DNA of 64,000 nt from Begonia masoniana (Eukaryota; Streptophyta; Magnoliopsida; Cucurbitales; Begoniaceae). The position numbers and the translations under genes were made by a program. Below are positions 35,005 to 46,354 of the stretch, in pieces. Below the pieces are notes generated by a model. It was not told where the DNA came from, did not search any database, and was given only the letters and a program-made list of their open reading frames with translations. Location of the stretch: positions 21,408,923 to 21,472,922 of the forward strand of contig CM039515.1 in assembly GCA_022432975.1 (NCBI GenBank). The letters run 5' to 3'. How positions within the stretch are numbered: the first letter of the stretch is position 1; each line of letters starts with the position of its first letter.

Positions 35005-38000
35005 TGTAACACCCCGAACCCTCCCTGGCTCGGTGCGTCACATTCCAAACCAATCCCGTGTTTAAAACGATGTTTAAAATCTTTTTCGTAAATTTTTTGA
35101 CTCGGTGTTTTGGGTTTTTCGTGTAACACCTGAGAATTTTGTGTTTTGCGATTTCTAAATATGTGCTTAGTATTTTGAGACATTGTCATCTATTTGAGGA
35201 ATAGAGGGTATTATTTATGGATGTAAGTCAAGATTGTGGAAATATGTGACCAATTGAACAATGAGCCAAGCAAATGGGCTAACTAGTTACTTGGATTTTA
35301 AGGGAGGACAAATTGGGAATAGAAATGAGGTTGGTTGGCTTGAACCAATTAGAAGTTGCCACCTCAAGGCTTCCCCATGAAGCTTCATGCTTTTTCCTTA
35401 ATAAAAATTATAATAAAAGAAGAAAGAAAAGATCCCTCTCTCTCCTACGTTCTCACTTTCCCTTTCTTGTTCTTTCCCCTCCCACGAAGAAATAGCCCTC
35501 CTCTTTCGGTTCTAATCAACTCCACGCCAATGCCCAAGCCAACCCTCCTCTTTTCTCTTCTAGTTGGAGTTTTAAAGAAGAGAAACATGGGGAAAAACCT
35601 TTCCTCTCCTCTCTAGCATTTAAAGTCGAAGAAACCCACTTTTCTTCTCTTTGCTCCAAGGTATGTTTTGGGTGATTGTTAGTTGGGTTGTTTATAGATT
35701 GGTCGATTAATGATGTGTAATGGGTTTATAGATGATTTGTTGTTGATTTATACGAAAAGAAAATGGGATTAATTGAAAGTGTTAAGAAAACCTAAGGTTA
35801 AAATACAGGGCAGTTCGGTTCTAAGGATTTTCGGCCTATTTATTGTATTTTGTTTGTTAAATGGATTATGTCATATGAAAGTAGACATCTTAAGGATTTC
35901 ATAGGCATTAGAATTATCAAATTTGGATGAATATACAATTTGTTATGAATTTTCGAAGTTAAGATAAAAACTGTAAAGATGTAATCTCGGCAGTTTCGGT
36001 TTTGGAAATTCTGCCACTTGTTGTGATTAGTTTTTGATAAATGGTCTATGTTGGATGAAAATAGACACTTTAAAGAGGTTGTAGCCTTTGGAATCATGTC
36101 ATTTCGATATTTGTAGAGAAAGTTACAAATTTTAGAAGTTTGCTCAAAATTGTAAGCCAAATCCGGGTTTGGTTATGGCATTGGTTAGAGTTGGAGAAGT
36201 TTCGTTTGTTGAACAAGGAGGCCCAAAACTGTTGGATCTTGATTGCTGAAATTTGTCCTTTTCATGATGTTTATTTATGTGTAAATGAATGTATATGGTT
36301 GAAATGTAAAGGAATTGGTAAATGGGTTGAAGTTTGGAAAAATTTGGAATAGTTGTTATTAAAACTAGTGCATTGAGACGTTTAGATTGAACTTGATTGC
36401 GAAATTATATTTAGAAGTACTTGGATTTATTGAAATTGAATTGCCGAAACTGGAATCGACAATTTTACAAGTGTGTGATAATGAATTGATGTTTATTGCC
36501 ATGAAATGTAATCGTGGAATTTTGATGTTCAACGTTGTAGTTGATGGAATGTATTGATTTTGGATAAGAGATTAGGAATTATATGGCGAATATGAGTTAT
36601 AGAGATTGATGTGAAATTATCCTGTTATAGGTCGAGCAAGGTAACAGAGTAGGATTCAGGTACCTCGATTTCTAAGGACGACAAGTAAGTAATGTTGCAT
36701 GTTATAGGTTCGTGCATTTCCGAGACGATCAAGAACATCAACTCTACAGCAAACAGGTAAGTTCATGCATCTACGTTGGCCCTTAAGGCCCTACAACTTG
36801 GAGGCACTAGGTATGGTTTGGGTAGACAGGTTTTAGGTTATGCTTTAAGTTAAACATGTCTCCACTATATTCCGTTTTCCTGTTATATCATTCTGTCATC
36901 TGTGAATGTTAAGTTTAAGTATCACACTTATTCATGCATACACGTTTTCCTGTAAAATCATGCAAATGTTTTCAGCACTGGTTTTGAAGTAAGTAAGATA
37001 AAATCTGTAATGTAATGTACGGTTCAGCGTGGACGATGACTGGCATCCTGTTCTTGTCCTTCTCTGGGACTTAAAATTTATCCCTGCCAAGGATACCCTG
37101 TACCTTGTCCTTCCCTGGGACCCGGCAAAATTACTAACCAATGTTATGTCATGTTATGTTATGCATGTTATGCGCCAGTTCCTCTTTAAGCCACGCTGAT
37201 ACCACTATGTCCAGTGAAACGTGATGTTAAGTAATGTAAAGTTCATGTATTTCAAAAGTCCATGCATCCATGCATCACTGCATTCTAGTATGTTCTTACT
37301 GAGCTCTAGGCTCATAGATGAACTCCTTGTTGTAGGTACGGATACTCCTGATGAGGACTTGGTGCCTCAAAATGAAGAGCTGATGTAGCTGGAGGACTGA
37401 TCTCATTGGGGGTGGTTGCTGCAGTCAGACAAATTCTGTATAGAGGTTTAAGTCTTTAAAGTAAAGTCCATATTTGTAAACTCTTCTGGATGTTTTGATA
37501 TTTCTGTTTTAAAAACTCCGTTTTAGTCTTGTGTTTTGTTTGAAAGCTTTGCTAGAAGTTTTGTAATGTATAGGTTCTGCTGTTAATGTATATAAAATCT
37601 CTGTATTTGACAGATTGTATCCATATATTTTAAATGTTCTGAAAACATTCTGGAACTGCTTGAGTTCTCCTTTTTCAGGTCATACATGGATAGACTCGAA
37701 TTTTAGAGCTATCCATGCAGTTTGTCTGCTTGAACTCCTGTCATTTGTAGAGCATGGTTCAAAAACTTCATTTTGAAATCGGGTTTTGAAGGTTTGAAAC
37801 CCTTATGCCTTCTGTTTTGAGGTTTTCTGCCGGTAGTTACTGTTCACACGTTGTCCTATTTGCATCTACTGCCAAACAGTGTTACTGCCTTAGGTTTTCA
37901 TCTTCCGATTTCAATTGTTGTCTGCATCTTCCGATGACGTCAGAATATCTTCCGGCTGACGTCATCACCTTCTGCCGATTACGTTTACTGCCTTTATCTT

Positions 38001-38513
38001 CCGATGACGTCAGAACGTCTTCCGGCTGATGTCATCACCTCATCCAGTGTAAATTGTCTTCCGGTTGACGTCAGCATAAGTCTTCCGCCCAGTGTAAATT
38101 TGTCTTCCGGTTGACGTCAGCATAAGTCTTCCGCCCAGTGTAAATTTCGTCTTCCGGTTGACGTCATCTTCTCTTCCGATGACATCATCCATTGTTTTAC
38201 GTCATCGCCAGTTTACCTCTTCCGCCTACGTTAGTAAGTTTTATCTTCCGATGACGTCAGAACATCTTCCGGCTGACGTCACCACCTTCTGCCGGCTTCG
38301 TCTGTTGTCTGCCTCTTCCGATGACGTCATTTACCTCTTCCGATCACGTCATCCACTGATTTCTCCTCCGGTTCAGTTTAAAACTACATATTCCGCCAGT
38401 TATTCGCCTAAGTCTTCCGCCACTGTTTCCTGTTTCCATCTCCGCCAGTCTTATGCTATTTCTGTTCGTTATCCATTTATGAGACCTGTTTGTTTTCCAT
38501 TCCAGAGAACTCT

Positions 38514-39008
38514 CCATAAGTCTTCCGCCCAGTGTAAATTGTCTTCCGGTTGACGTCAGCATAAGTCTTCCGCCCAGTGTAAATTGTCTTCCGGTTGACG
38601 TCAGCATAAGTCTTCCGCCCAGTGTAAATTGTCTTCCGGTTGACGTCAGCATAAGTCTTCCGCCCAGTGTAAATTGTCTTCCGGTTGACGTCAGCATAAG
38701 TCTTCCGCCCAGTGTAAATTGTCTTCCGGTTGACGTCAGCATAAGTCTTCCGCCCAGTGTAAATTGTCTTCCGGTTGACGTCAGCATAAGTCTTCCGCCC
38801 AGTGTAAATTGTCTTCCGGTTGACGTCAGCATAAGTCTTCCGCCCAGTGTAAATTGTCTTCCGGTTGACGTCAGCATAAGTCTTCCGCCCAGTGTAAATT
38901 GTCTTCCGGTTGACGTCAGCATAAGTCTTCCGCCCAGTGTAAATTGTCTTCCGGTTGACGTCAGCATAAGTCTTCCGCCCAGTGTAAATTGTCTTCCGGT
39001 TGACGTCA
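38514..39008. repeat. 45-bp tandem array, about 11 copies, one TGACGTCA each
   Basis: The unit reads TCTTCCGGTTGACGTCAGCA then TAAGTCTTCCGCCCAGTGTA then AATTG. Copies appear identical over the array. Three looser copies precede it at about 38050-38160. The 15-residue repeat in one minus frame (STGRQFTLGGRL) is an artefact. Confidence 0.95.
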
Positions 39009-39020
39009 TCTTCTCTTCCG

Positions 39021-39500
39021 ATGACGTCATTTACCTCTTCCGCCTACGTTAGTAAGTTTTATCTTCCGATGACGTCATTTACCTCTTCCGCCTACGTTAG
39101 TAAGTTTTATCTTCCGATGACGTCATTTACCTCTTCCGCCTACGTTAGTAAGTTTTATCTTCCGATGACGTCATTTACCTCTTCCGCCTACGTTAGTAAG
39201 TTTTATCTTCCGATGACGTCATTTACCTCTTCCGCCTACGTTAGTAAGTTTTATCTTCCGATGACGTCATTTACCTCTTCCGCCTACGTTAGTAAGTTTT
39301 ATCTTCCGATGACGTCATTTACCTCTTCCGCCTACGTTAGTAAGTTTTATCTTCCGATGACGTCATTTACCTCTTCCGCCTACGTTAGTAAGTTTTATCT
39401 TCCGATGACGTCATTTACCTCTTCCGCCTACGTTAGTAAGTTTTATCTTCCGATGACGTCATTTACCTCTTCCGCCTACGTTAGTAAGTTTTATCTTCCG
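39021..39500. repeat. 48-bp tandem array, 10 copies, one ATGACGTCAT each
   Basis: The unit reads ATCTTCCGATGACGTCATTT then ACCTCTTCCGCCTACGTTAG then TAAGTTTT. Ten uniform copies immediately follow the 45-bp array. Each holds the palindrome ATGACGTCAT, a strong CRE/bZIP-type site. Confidence 0.95.
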
Positions 39501-39764
39501 ATGACGTCATTTACCTCTCTGTTCACTGTTTTGACTGTTCTATTTGTTCAAAAAAAAAATAGTCACTGTTATTTCCGTTATCTGTCCCGGAGTGATGGCT
39601 CCAATCCCGGACCCCGATCGGGTTTGGTTTTGGGTCGTCACATTTCGAACACTCGATTTTTGTTGGAAAACGTGCCAAAATACGTTTAAAATATTTCAGA
39701 AAAAGTCGGGTTAAAACAAAGTAGAAATAGTATTTTTTTCAAAATTTTTTTTTAAAACACTTCT

Positions 39765-39905
39765 GGGCACGCGCCTTGCGTGCCCAACCGCGATCGGTCG
39801 CGTTTTGGGCCCGATCGATCGGGCCCGCTAGGGCTATTTTCACCAAAATTGACCCCGGCCGCAATCGATAGTGACCCATGCCCGATCGATCGGGCCGGCT
39901 TGGGT
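39765..39905. repeat. Palindrome-rich variable block of the outer solo LTR
   Basis: It contains the perfect 20-bp palindrome GGGCCCGATCGATCGGGCCC (39807-39826) and the 16-bp palindrome GCCCGATCGATCGGGC (39880-39895). Flanking bases match the family I LTR at 11991-15117 but the block itself does not. Confidence 0.75.
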
Positions 39906-40639
39906 ATTTTTGGCCAAAAACGTCCCAAAACACCCCGGTTTGACTTTTCTTGACTTTCACAACCTTTCTACGAGCCCGACACCTCCAAAAATCCCAAAAT
40001 TTTTACCATACCCTCCCAACACATAAATCTTCAAATCCCGTAAATTTTGTGGAAAACCGAGTTCAAACGGATATTAATAAAAATAGCTAACTTAAACCCG
40101 ACGTTGTTTGTTTTAAAATCAAAACGGACGGCATAACGCCTAAAATCCGATAAACCAAAACCTGCGATTTAAAACCGGAAAATATACATCTTAAATTCCA
40201 AACATTTGTACTCACTACTTATCAACACAATAAATTCATAAAACCATCAAAGTGAGTACGAAAAACATTTACAAAACCAAGTACTAAAACCTTCCACCAT
40301 TCTAATCTATTTCAAAACAAAACCTTTACAAACAAAACTATCCACAACATTCCGACAAAATACCCGAAGAAGGATAGTGATCCAGACGCCCCGACAAATA
40401 GCCTGCACCGGCGAGCTCCGTACTCCTCCGACTGCGGCCTAATCCTCGGCGGTCTCGTCAACCTCACTTGTCAAATACTCGTCACCTACACCACAGAACA
40501 CAAAACGTAAGCCTAATGCTTAGCAAGTAGGGAATAATGATAATGCATACACAAACAATGCACGATGCACCCTCAACCCTCACACACACGACCCTAACAT
40601 ATGCAGTTTCTACTCTCGGTTGTATGTATCACGTTCTCA

Positions 40640-42330
40640 CTTCATTAATCGTAGGCGTACCTCTCTCGTAGAATATCCATTCTACTCGAGACACATTTGC
40701 TTACCTCTCGAGTTCTCCTCGAGACACATCAGCGTACCTCTCGAGTAGAAATTCTTCTACTCGAGACACATTTGCGTACCTCTCGAGTTCTCCTCGAGAC
40801 ACATCAGCGTACCTCTTGAGTAGAAATCCTTCTACTCGAGACACATTTGCGTACCTCTCGAGTTCTCCTCGAGACACATCAGCATACCTCTCGAGTAGAA
40901 ATCCTTTTACTCGAGACACATTTGCGTACCTCTCGAGTTCTCCTCGAGACACATCAGCGTACCTCTCGAGTAGAAATCCTTCTACTCGAGACACATTTGC
41001 GTACCTCTCGATTAGAAATCCTTCTACTCGAGACACATCAGCGTACCTCTCGAGTAGAAATCCTTCTACTCGAGACACATTTGCGTACCTCTCGAGTTCT
41101 CCTCGAGACACATCAGCGTACCTCTCGAGTTCTCCTCGAGACACATCAGCGTACCTCTCGATTAGAAATCCTTCTACTCGAGACACATTTGCTTACCTCT
41201 CGAGTTCTCCTCGAGACACCTCAGCGTACCTCTCGAGTAGAAATCCTTCTACTCGAGACACATTTGCGTACCTCTCGAGTTCTCCTCGAGACACATCAGC
41301 GTACCTCTCGAGTAGAAATCCTTCTACTCGAGACACATTTGCGTACCTCTCGAGTAGAAATCCTTCTACTCGAGACACATTTGCGTACCTCTCGAGTAGA
41401 AATCCTTCTACTCGAGACACATTTGCTTACCTCTCGAGTTCTCCTCGAGACACATTTGCGTACCTCTCGAGTTCTCCTCGAGACACATCAGCGTACCTCT
41501 CGAGTTCTCCTCGAGACACATCAGCGTACCTCTCGATTAGAAATCCTTCTACTCGAGACACATTTGCGTACCTCTCGAGTAGAAATCCTTCTACTCGAGA
41601 CACATTTGCGTACCTCTCGAGTTCTCCTCGAGACACATTTGCTTACCTCTCGAGTTCTCCTCGAGACACATCAGCGTACCTCTCGAGTTCTCCTCGAGAC
41701 ACATCAGCGTACCTCTCGAGTTCTCCTCGAGACACATCAGCGTACCTCTCGAGTTCTCCTCGAGACACATTTGCGTACCTCTCGAGTTCTCCTCGAGACA
41801 CATCAGCGTACCTCTCGATTAGAAATCCTTCTACTCGAGACACATTTGCGTACCTCTCGAGTAAAATCCTTCTACTCGAGACACATTTGCGTACCTCTCG
41901 AGTTCTCCTCGAGACACATCAGCGTACCTCTCGATTAGAAATCCTTCTACTCGAGACACATTTGCGTACCTCTCGATTAGAAATCCTTCTACTCGAGACA
42001 CATTTGCGTACCTCTCGAGTAGAAATCCTTCTACTCGAGACACATTTGCGTACCTCTCGAGTAGAAATCCTTCTACTCGAGACACATTTGCATACCTCTC
42101 GAGTAGAAATCCTTCTACTCGAGACACATTTGCTTACCTCTCGAGTAGAAATCCTTCTACTCGAGACACATTTGCATACCTCTCGAGTTCTCCTCGAGAC
42201 ACATCAGCGTACCTCTCGATTAGAAATCCTTCTACTCGAGACACATTTGCGTACCTCTCGATTAGAAATCCTTCTACTCGAGACACATTTGCTTACCTCT
42301 CGAGTTCTCCTCGAGACACATCAGCGTAAT
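40640..42330. repeat. CTCGAG hairpin array (about 1.7 kb)
   Basis: Two unit types alternate irregularly: about 33 bp (CGTACCTCTCGAGTTCTCCT then CGAGACACATCAG) and about 42 bp (CGTACCTCTCGAGTAGAAAT then CCTTCTACTCGAGACACATT then TG). The longer unit folds into a perfect stem (CTCGAGTAGAA with TTCTACTCGAG). Because 33 and 42 are multiples of three, it gives long but meaningless open frames on both strands, including one of 515 codons. Confidence 0.95.
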
Positions 42331-43253
42331 TTCCTCACGAACTCTAAGAAATTCTTAACCTAAACTAACTAAACTATAACACAATTCATTCCCCAAACAC
42401 AAAACCCGATTTTTACCCACATTGGCCATCAACTTTAAAACGGTCAAACTCTCTCATTTTTCAACGGATTTCGACGTGCCACCCCAACTCGAAAAGCTCT
42501 ATACGGTCTACTATCTATTGAAATACTTAAATTAACCAAACCAATTCACTAACCCAAACGAACTCCAGCCAACAGAATCGGCACCTTTTGCACAAAACCA
42601 TGTTTTCCAAATTCAACTCCATCTTCACTCTATCCTTAAAATCAACCTAAACTAATCTATCTAAAATTAAATAACCAAAACTAGGAAGAACACTCATCAA
42701 AGAACCCATAAATTCGGAGCTCTCAAGCTAGGGTTTCCAAACCCTAACTAAAACTACACACAAACTCCATCAAACACTAAAAACTCAACCCTAAGTTGTA
42801 TCAAACCATAAATTACCTTAAAGCTTGAGAAAATAGAAGATTGAAGGAAGGAGATACACTTCAATGGCTGCCACGATTTGGAGAAGAAGGAGAAGAGAAA
42901 ATTGGTTTTTCACCTTTTTACTTTTCCCTTTTTATAAAACCAATTCTCCACTTTTTATTTTTAACCATAAAGTTTTTAAATTTTACACTTAACCCCCACT
43001 TTTCTTTTCTTATTCTTCCAACGTGATGGCCATAAATCCTTCACTTTTCCTTCACTTTATTTATCACCTTTGAATTGTCAACCAAAATTTCCATTGGTTG
43101 AAACATTTGACTTTTCAACCTTTGAAAGTCAAATGTTCACCCTTTCTCACTTCTCATCTCATTACACATACTTTTGAATAACTAAACTTCCATAACGCTT
43201 CTACTATTCTAATCTACGGCTACCTAAGTTTTAGGGAAATTCCGGGTGTTACA

Positions 43254-43754
43254 CGTTGAGATCCTTCGATCTCAGCTTCACGAACCCTGCAATGCCCGAG
43301 TTGCGGGGGATTCGCCTAAGGAACTCTTGTTCATCTTCTGTTCTAGAAAAATCACACTCTCGGGAACTATGATAGTATCTTTCCGCCTCATCATCCCCAA
43401 ATCCCAGCAATTCGATGATAACAGCTGGAGAGACGAGAATTTCTCTACCGAATAGGTACGTCTTGAAGCACCCGGACCTCCCAGTACTTTGGAAGTTGGC
43501 ATAAAACAGGCAAAAAACTCTATCGCAGCTGTCACCCTTCATGTTGTACACCCCGTGCAAGGCGATGGTGTCAAACATCTTCTTGATCTCCAAAGACTCC
43601 AAACCGCTAAAGTTGACAGTCTTCCAATAAATGATCGAGCGGATTCCCATATCCCGCTCATACTGCTCTTAGCACACCTGGTTATGAAATTCCATGGACA
43701 AAAAACCAAGAGGCAGTTGCGGCACTTGATCTGGCGCCCCGTTTGATGGGCCAT
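43254..43754 (-). pseudogene. Transposase_32-type gene ('putative plant transposon protein'), N-terminal piece
   Basis: The minus strand carries the conserved domain: MGIRSIIYWKTVNFSGLESL, KKMFDTIALHGVYNMKGDS, CLFYANFQS, YLFGREILVSPAVIIELLGF and AERYYHSSRECDF. These motifs are those of the plant transposon protein domain (Transposase_32) found in many copies in dicot genomes. The upstream stretch to about 43754 (CRNCLLVFCPWNFITRCAK in another frame) is frameshifted. The gene lies just inside the right end of the Mutator-like element and is interrupted at CGTTG by a solo LTR. Its biochemical role is unknown. Confidence 0.8.
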
Positions 43755-44370
43755 CTTGTGCGATCCGAGGACCCTTTCGACCCATAAAAATTCTTGGGGG
43801 GGCCATTTTTAGATTTCAGGTTTTTTGGGATTTTTGGCTAGAAAATGCAGATTTGGTGATTTTCAGCACGAAAAACCCCCAACTTTTTGTGATTTTTGGG
43901 AAAAAAGTCCCTGATTTTTGCGAAAAATTCTCAGATTTTATCAAAATACTCTCGGGTTTTTGGTTTTTGGCTTGGTTTTGGGATTTCCTCAAAGGTTTTT
44001 CGTAGATTTCTGCAAAAAATGGTTGAAACTGATGATTTCGGTGGCAAAACGCACGGATCGACGGGTTTGGATGAGAGAAAACTAGGGTTTTCAAACAAAA
44101 ACGATGTTTTTTACATATATAAACTAACGCAGAACGGTTTGTCGTGTGATGGTGAGCACCCCCCGCGTGTTCCAAGAACGGTTTGCCGCATCTTAGACGC
44201 GGCAAACCGTTCTTAGAACATTCATCCGACACTTACGTGCTGGTCAAGTGCATGAGGGTGCTTTGGAGGGTGGAGACCCCCCCCCCCCCCCCTCTTCCAA
44301 GTGCTGGTCAAGTGCGCTTTGGAGGGAGAACACCCTGATAGAACTTGGGACCATTCTCGGACAAGAGTCC
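43755..44370 (-). other. 5' region of the Transposase_32-type gene and inner right end of the Mutator-like element
   Basis: T-rich DNA on the plus strand (repeated TTTTTGGGATTTTTG-like phrases) with a TATATA motif at about 44115 that could serve minus-strand transcription. It also holds a GGTTTGCCGC hairpin and a 15-18 base poly(C) run (44278-44292). No gene is seen. Confidence 0.45.
44174..44214. other. Perfect 16-bp-stem hairpin near the right terminus
   Basis: Arms AAGAACGGTTTGCCGC (44174-44189) and GCGGCAAACCGTTCTT (44199-44214) flank a 9-base loop. The GGTTTGCCGC core recurs inside the adjacent terminal repeat (about 44405-44418), suggesting a sub-terminal binding motif. Confidence 0.7.
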
Positions 44371-44528
44371 CCTGTTCTATGTGTAGAATTTAGAACGAGA
44401 GGTTATCGGTTTGCCGCTAGGGGTTTTTTTGATAGGTTTTTTATAATTTAAGGTTTTTTTAGGATAAACGTACTATGAAGGTTTTTTGAAACTTTGACCA
44501 AACTCTGAGGGTTAAATGGATTTAACCT
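44371..44528 (-). repeat. Right terminal inverted repeat of the Mutator-like element
   Basis: Reverse complement of 8377-8526 with scattered changes. It ends GGATTTAACCT, followed by the 9-mer TTTTACTTA. Confidence 0.8.
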
Positions 44529-44537
44529 TTTTACTTA

Positions 44538-45335
44538 TAAAAACATGTAAGTTAAGATATGACATTATAACGCAAATATAATATTATTGAGTTGATCAAA
44601 TAACTAATTAAAATGTTTTTTGAATAAATATCAAAATGAATCTTGAAGTATAAAAGCAGTTTCCACAAATACTTTGCGTTTTTATTTTCGTCAATTGACA
44701 CTTCAAATTTGAGTCGTTATTAAAAGATATTCTCATCGATAGACAATCCATTAAATGACACACGCCCTTCGCACATGATTGCCAAGCCGAGGAAGGCAAA
44801 GACCGGTTTTTGACGAGGAAGACGTTTTCTGTTTTTGGATTCGATTAGGTAAGTTGTATGATCGTAAAGAGAGCATCTTCTTCACTATTGGTTTAGTACA
44901 CAACAATTGTCCACAATTTTTTAAACAAAGAAATTGTCAGGGTCTTAATGAGACTCATTTTACGGCTAGGATGAACAAGGTCTTTGAAGGTTTTCCGGTG
45001 AATTTCTTGTGCAATGGCGGATGATTGTCTTGTGGAGAAAGCAAGAGACTTTTCTCTTTTTTTTTTTCCTTTCTTGTAAAAATACAACACAAATGAATAA
45101 ATTAGATATGCAAACCTCATTTAACGAATCTCTAACGGCGAGGGTGTTAGTTGATAACCGCTCAAATCTGAGTTGTCGATTGATGAAATAAAGAATTCAA
45201 AGTATCCGTTGAAAATATCATTTTATTTCATGGTCCATTTGATATTTATCCATATTTTTTATTTTTATAGTATATGTAAAAATAAAAATAAAATCATTTT
45301 AAAAAATTATTAATTAAAAATTGACCTAAATATCT
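44538..45335. other. Non-coding flank of the Mutator-like element
   Basis: AT-rich, about 800 bp. Short open frames on both strands show no recognisable motif. Nothing else is seen. Confidence 0.5.
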
Positions 45336-45343
45336 TTGAAAAG

Positions 45344-46346
45344 TAGGGGTGAGTAAGAACTGACCAGAACCAAGAACCGACCAGAACCAAGCTATTTGTT
45401 CCGGTTCTGGACAGTTCTTAAGGCAAAATTAACAGATTTCAGAATCGAAATCTGTGGTTCAATTTTTAGTTTTAAGGAAAAAAACCCAGTAAAACCAACT
45501 CGCACCAGTTAAGTTAACCTTTAGTCTAAAAAAACTTCGAAGCCTCACGCAGTCAATCACGCTCTCACCTTCATCCTTCGCTATTCGGTGTTCGCTTCGC
45601 ACAATCGCAGTCGTCATGTCTCGCCCTCGTCGTGTCTCACCGAAGTCGCTGTTGTTGCCTCTCGACGAAGTTGCTGCTTTTTGTTGCCTCTCGGAGTCGG
45701 ACTGTAGATTCAAACCACAGGTTTGGTTATTTTCTTTCCGATTTTCCAATGTGGTAGATCTATTTCCCGAAAGTGTGAAACTTTATTTTGTTTTTTGCGA
45801 AGAAACCCAGTAGATTTGCGAGGTTAGAGCCAATAGTTTGGTTGCTCTGCAATTGTTAGTTTTCTTTTTGTAGTTCTCAGTATTTTTGTAGTTCTTTTTT
45901 TTTTGCTCCGCTCTGAAATGTGATTGTGGGTAATGTTAGCAGCTTCGATGTGGTGTTTGTTTTCATAAAAAATTGTTTTGAAATCGACGAACCTTAGGAA
46001 TAAAGACGCTGGAAATTGGAAAAAACAGAATACAATTTTTATTTTTTGTAGCAACTTTGATGTGATATTTTGTTGGAAATTGGAAACCAAAACCAAACAT
46101 CTTGGTTAAATTTTAATTTTTTTACTTAAGTGTATTTGTTTTTTTTTATACATTGGTTCAATTTTTTTTGTCAAAAAAAAAAAAAAATTTTGAACAAAAG
46201 TGGGAGGACAAGAACCGAGATCAGATTTCTAGTCCGGTTCTGGGGAAAAAATTTACCTTATTAGTGTAAAAATTTGAAAACTGAATTTAGTGGTCCAGTC
46301 CTAATCTCTCCAAAAATCGGACCGAACTGAACCACGATCACCCCTA
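45344..46346. mobile_element. hAT-like non-autonomous element (1003 bp)
   Basis: Termini TAGGGGTGA and TCACCCCTA are inverted repeats. The 8-bp flanks are TTGAAAAG and CTGAAAAG (7 of 8), as for hAT insertions. Sub-terminal ACCAGAACC/GGTTCTGG repeats occur in both ends. The middle (about 45540-45830) is richer in coding-like composition (CTCGCCCTCGTCGTGTCTCA) and may be captured gene sequence; no transposase is seen. Confidence 0.65.
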
Positions 46347-46354
46347 CTGAAAAG

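Larger units (their letters stand above)
35122..39642 (+). mobile_element. Nested solo LTR, family III (4521 bp)
   Basis: It begins TGTAACACCTGAG, ends GGGTCGTCACA, and has a perfect TSD TTTCG (35117-35121 and 39643-39647). Its end (CCCGGAGTGATGGCTCC then CCCGATCGGG) matches the LTR ending at 59284, which has a primer site and gag after it. This identifies it as a gypsy LTR in plus orientation. The first 2.8 kb has no credible gene; the last 1.6 kb is tandem arrays rich in TGACGTCA. Confidence 0.92.
35005..43253 (-). mobile_element. Solo LTR, family I, carrying a nested solo LTR
   Basis: TGTAACACCCCGAACCC...GGGTGTTACA with a perfect TSD CGTTG (35000-35004 and 43254-43258). Removing the nested LTR at 35122-39642 leaves about 3.7 kb homologous to 11991-15117, with shared phrases such as AAACGGACGGCATAACGCC, AATGCTTAGCAAGTAGGG and ATTTTTCAACGGATTTCGAC. 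It has its own hairpin block and tandem array. No internal genes remain. Confidence 0.92.
8377..44528 (-). mobile_element. Mutator-like element inflated to 36 kb by nested insertions
   Basis: The left end (8377, GGGTTAAATCTATTTTAACG) and the reverse complement of the right end (44528, AGGTTAAATCCATTTAACCC) share about 150 bp of inverted similarity, both running on to GGCAAACCGAT and a TTCTA-CACATA-AACAGGG-like block. The flanking 9-mers are TTTTATTTA (8368-8376) and TTTTACTTA (44529-44537), a 9-bp TSD with one change. Inside lie minus-strand remains of a mudrA-type transposase and a Transposase_32-type gene. Subtracting the insertions (8719-18137, 19450-20135, 23051-34753, 35005-43253 and two fold-back elements) leaves about 5.2 kb, a normal size for such an element. 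Confidence 0.75.

Noticed and set aside
38344..39689. Repeat proteins of 15 and 16 residues on opposite strands
   Set aside because: They are translations of the 45-bp and 48-bp LTR tandem arrays, which explain them fully.
40816..42363. A 515-codon plus-strand open frame of Arg-Asp-Thr-Phe-Ala-Tyr-Leu-type repeats, and similar minus-strand frames
   Set aside because: The unit lengths (33 and 42 bp) are multiples of three, so no stop arises in several frames on both strands. The sequence is an LTR hairpin array with no promoter or protein features.
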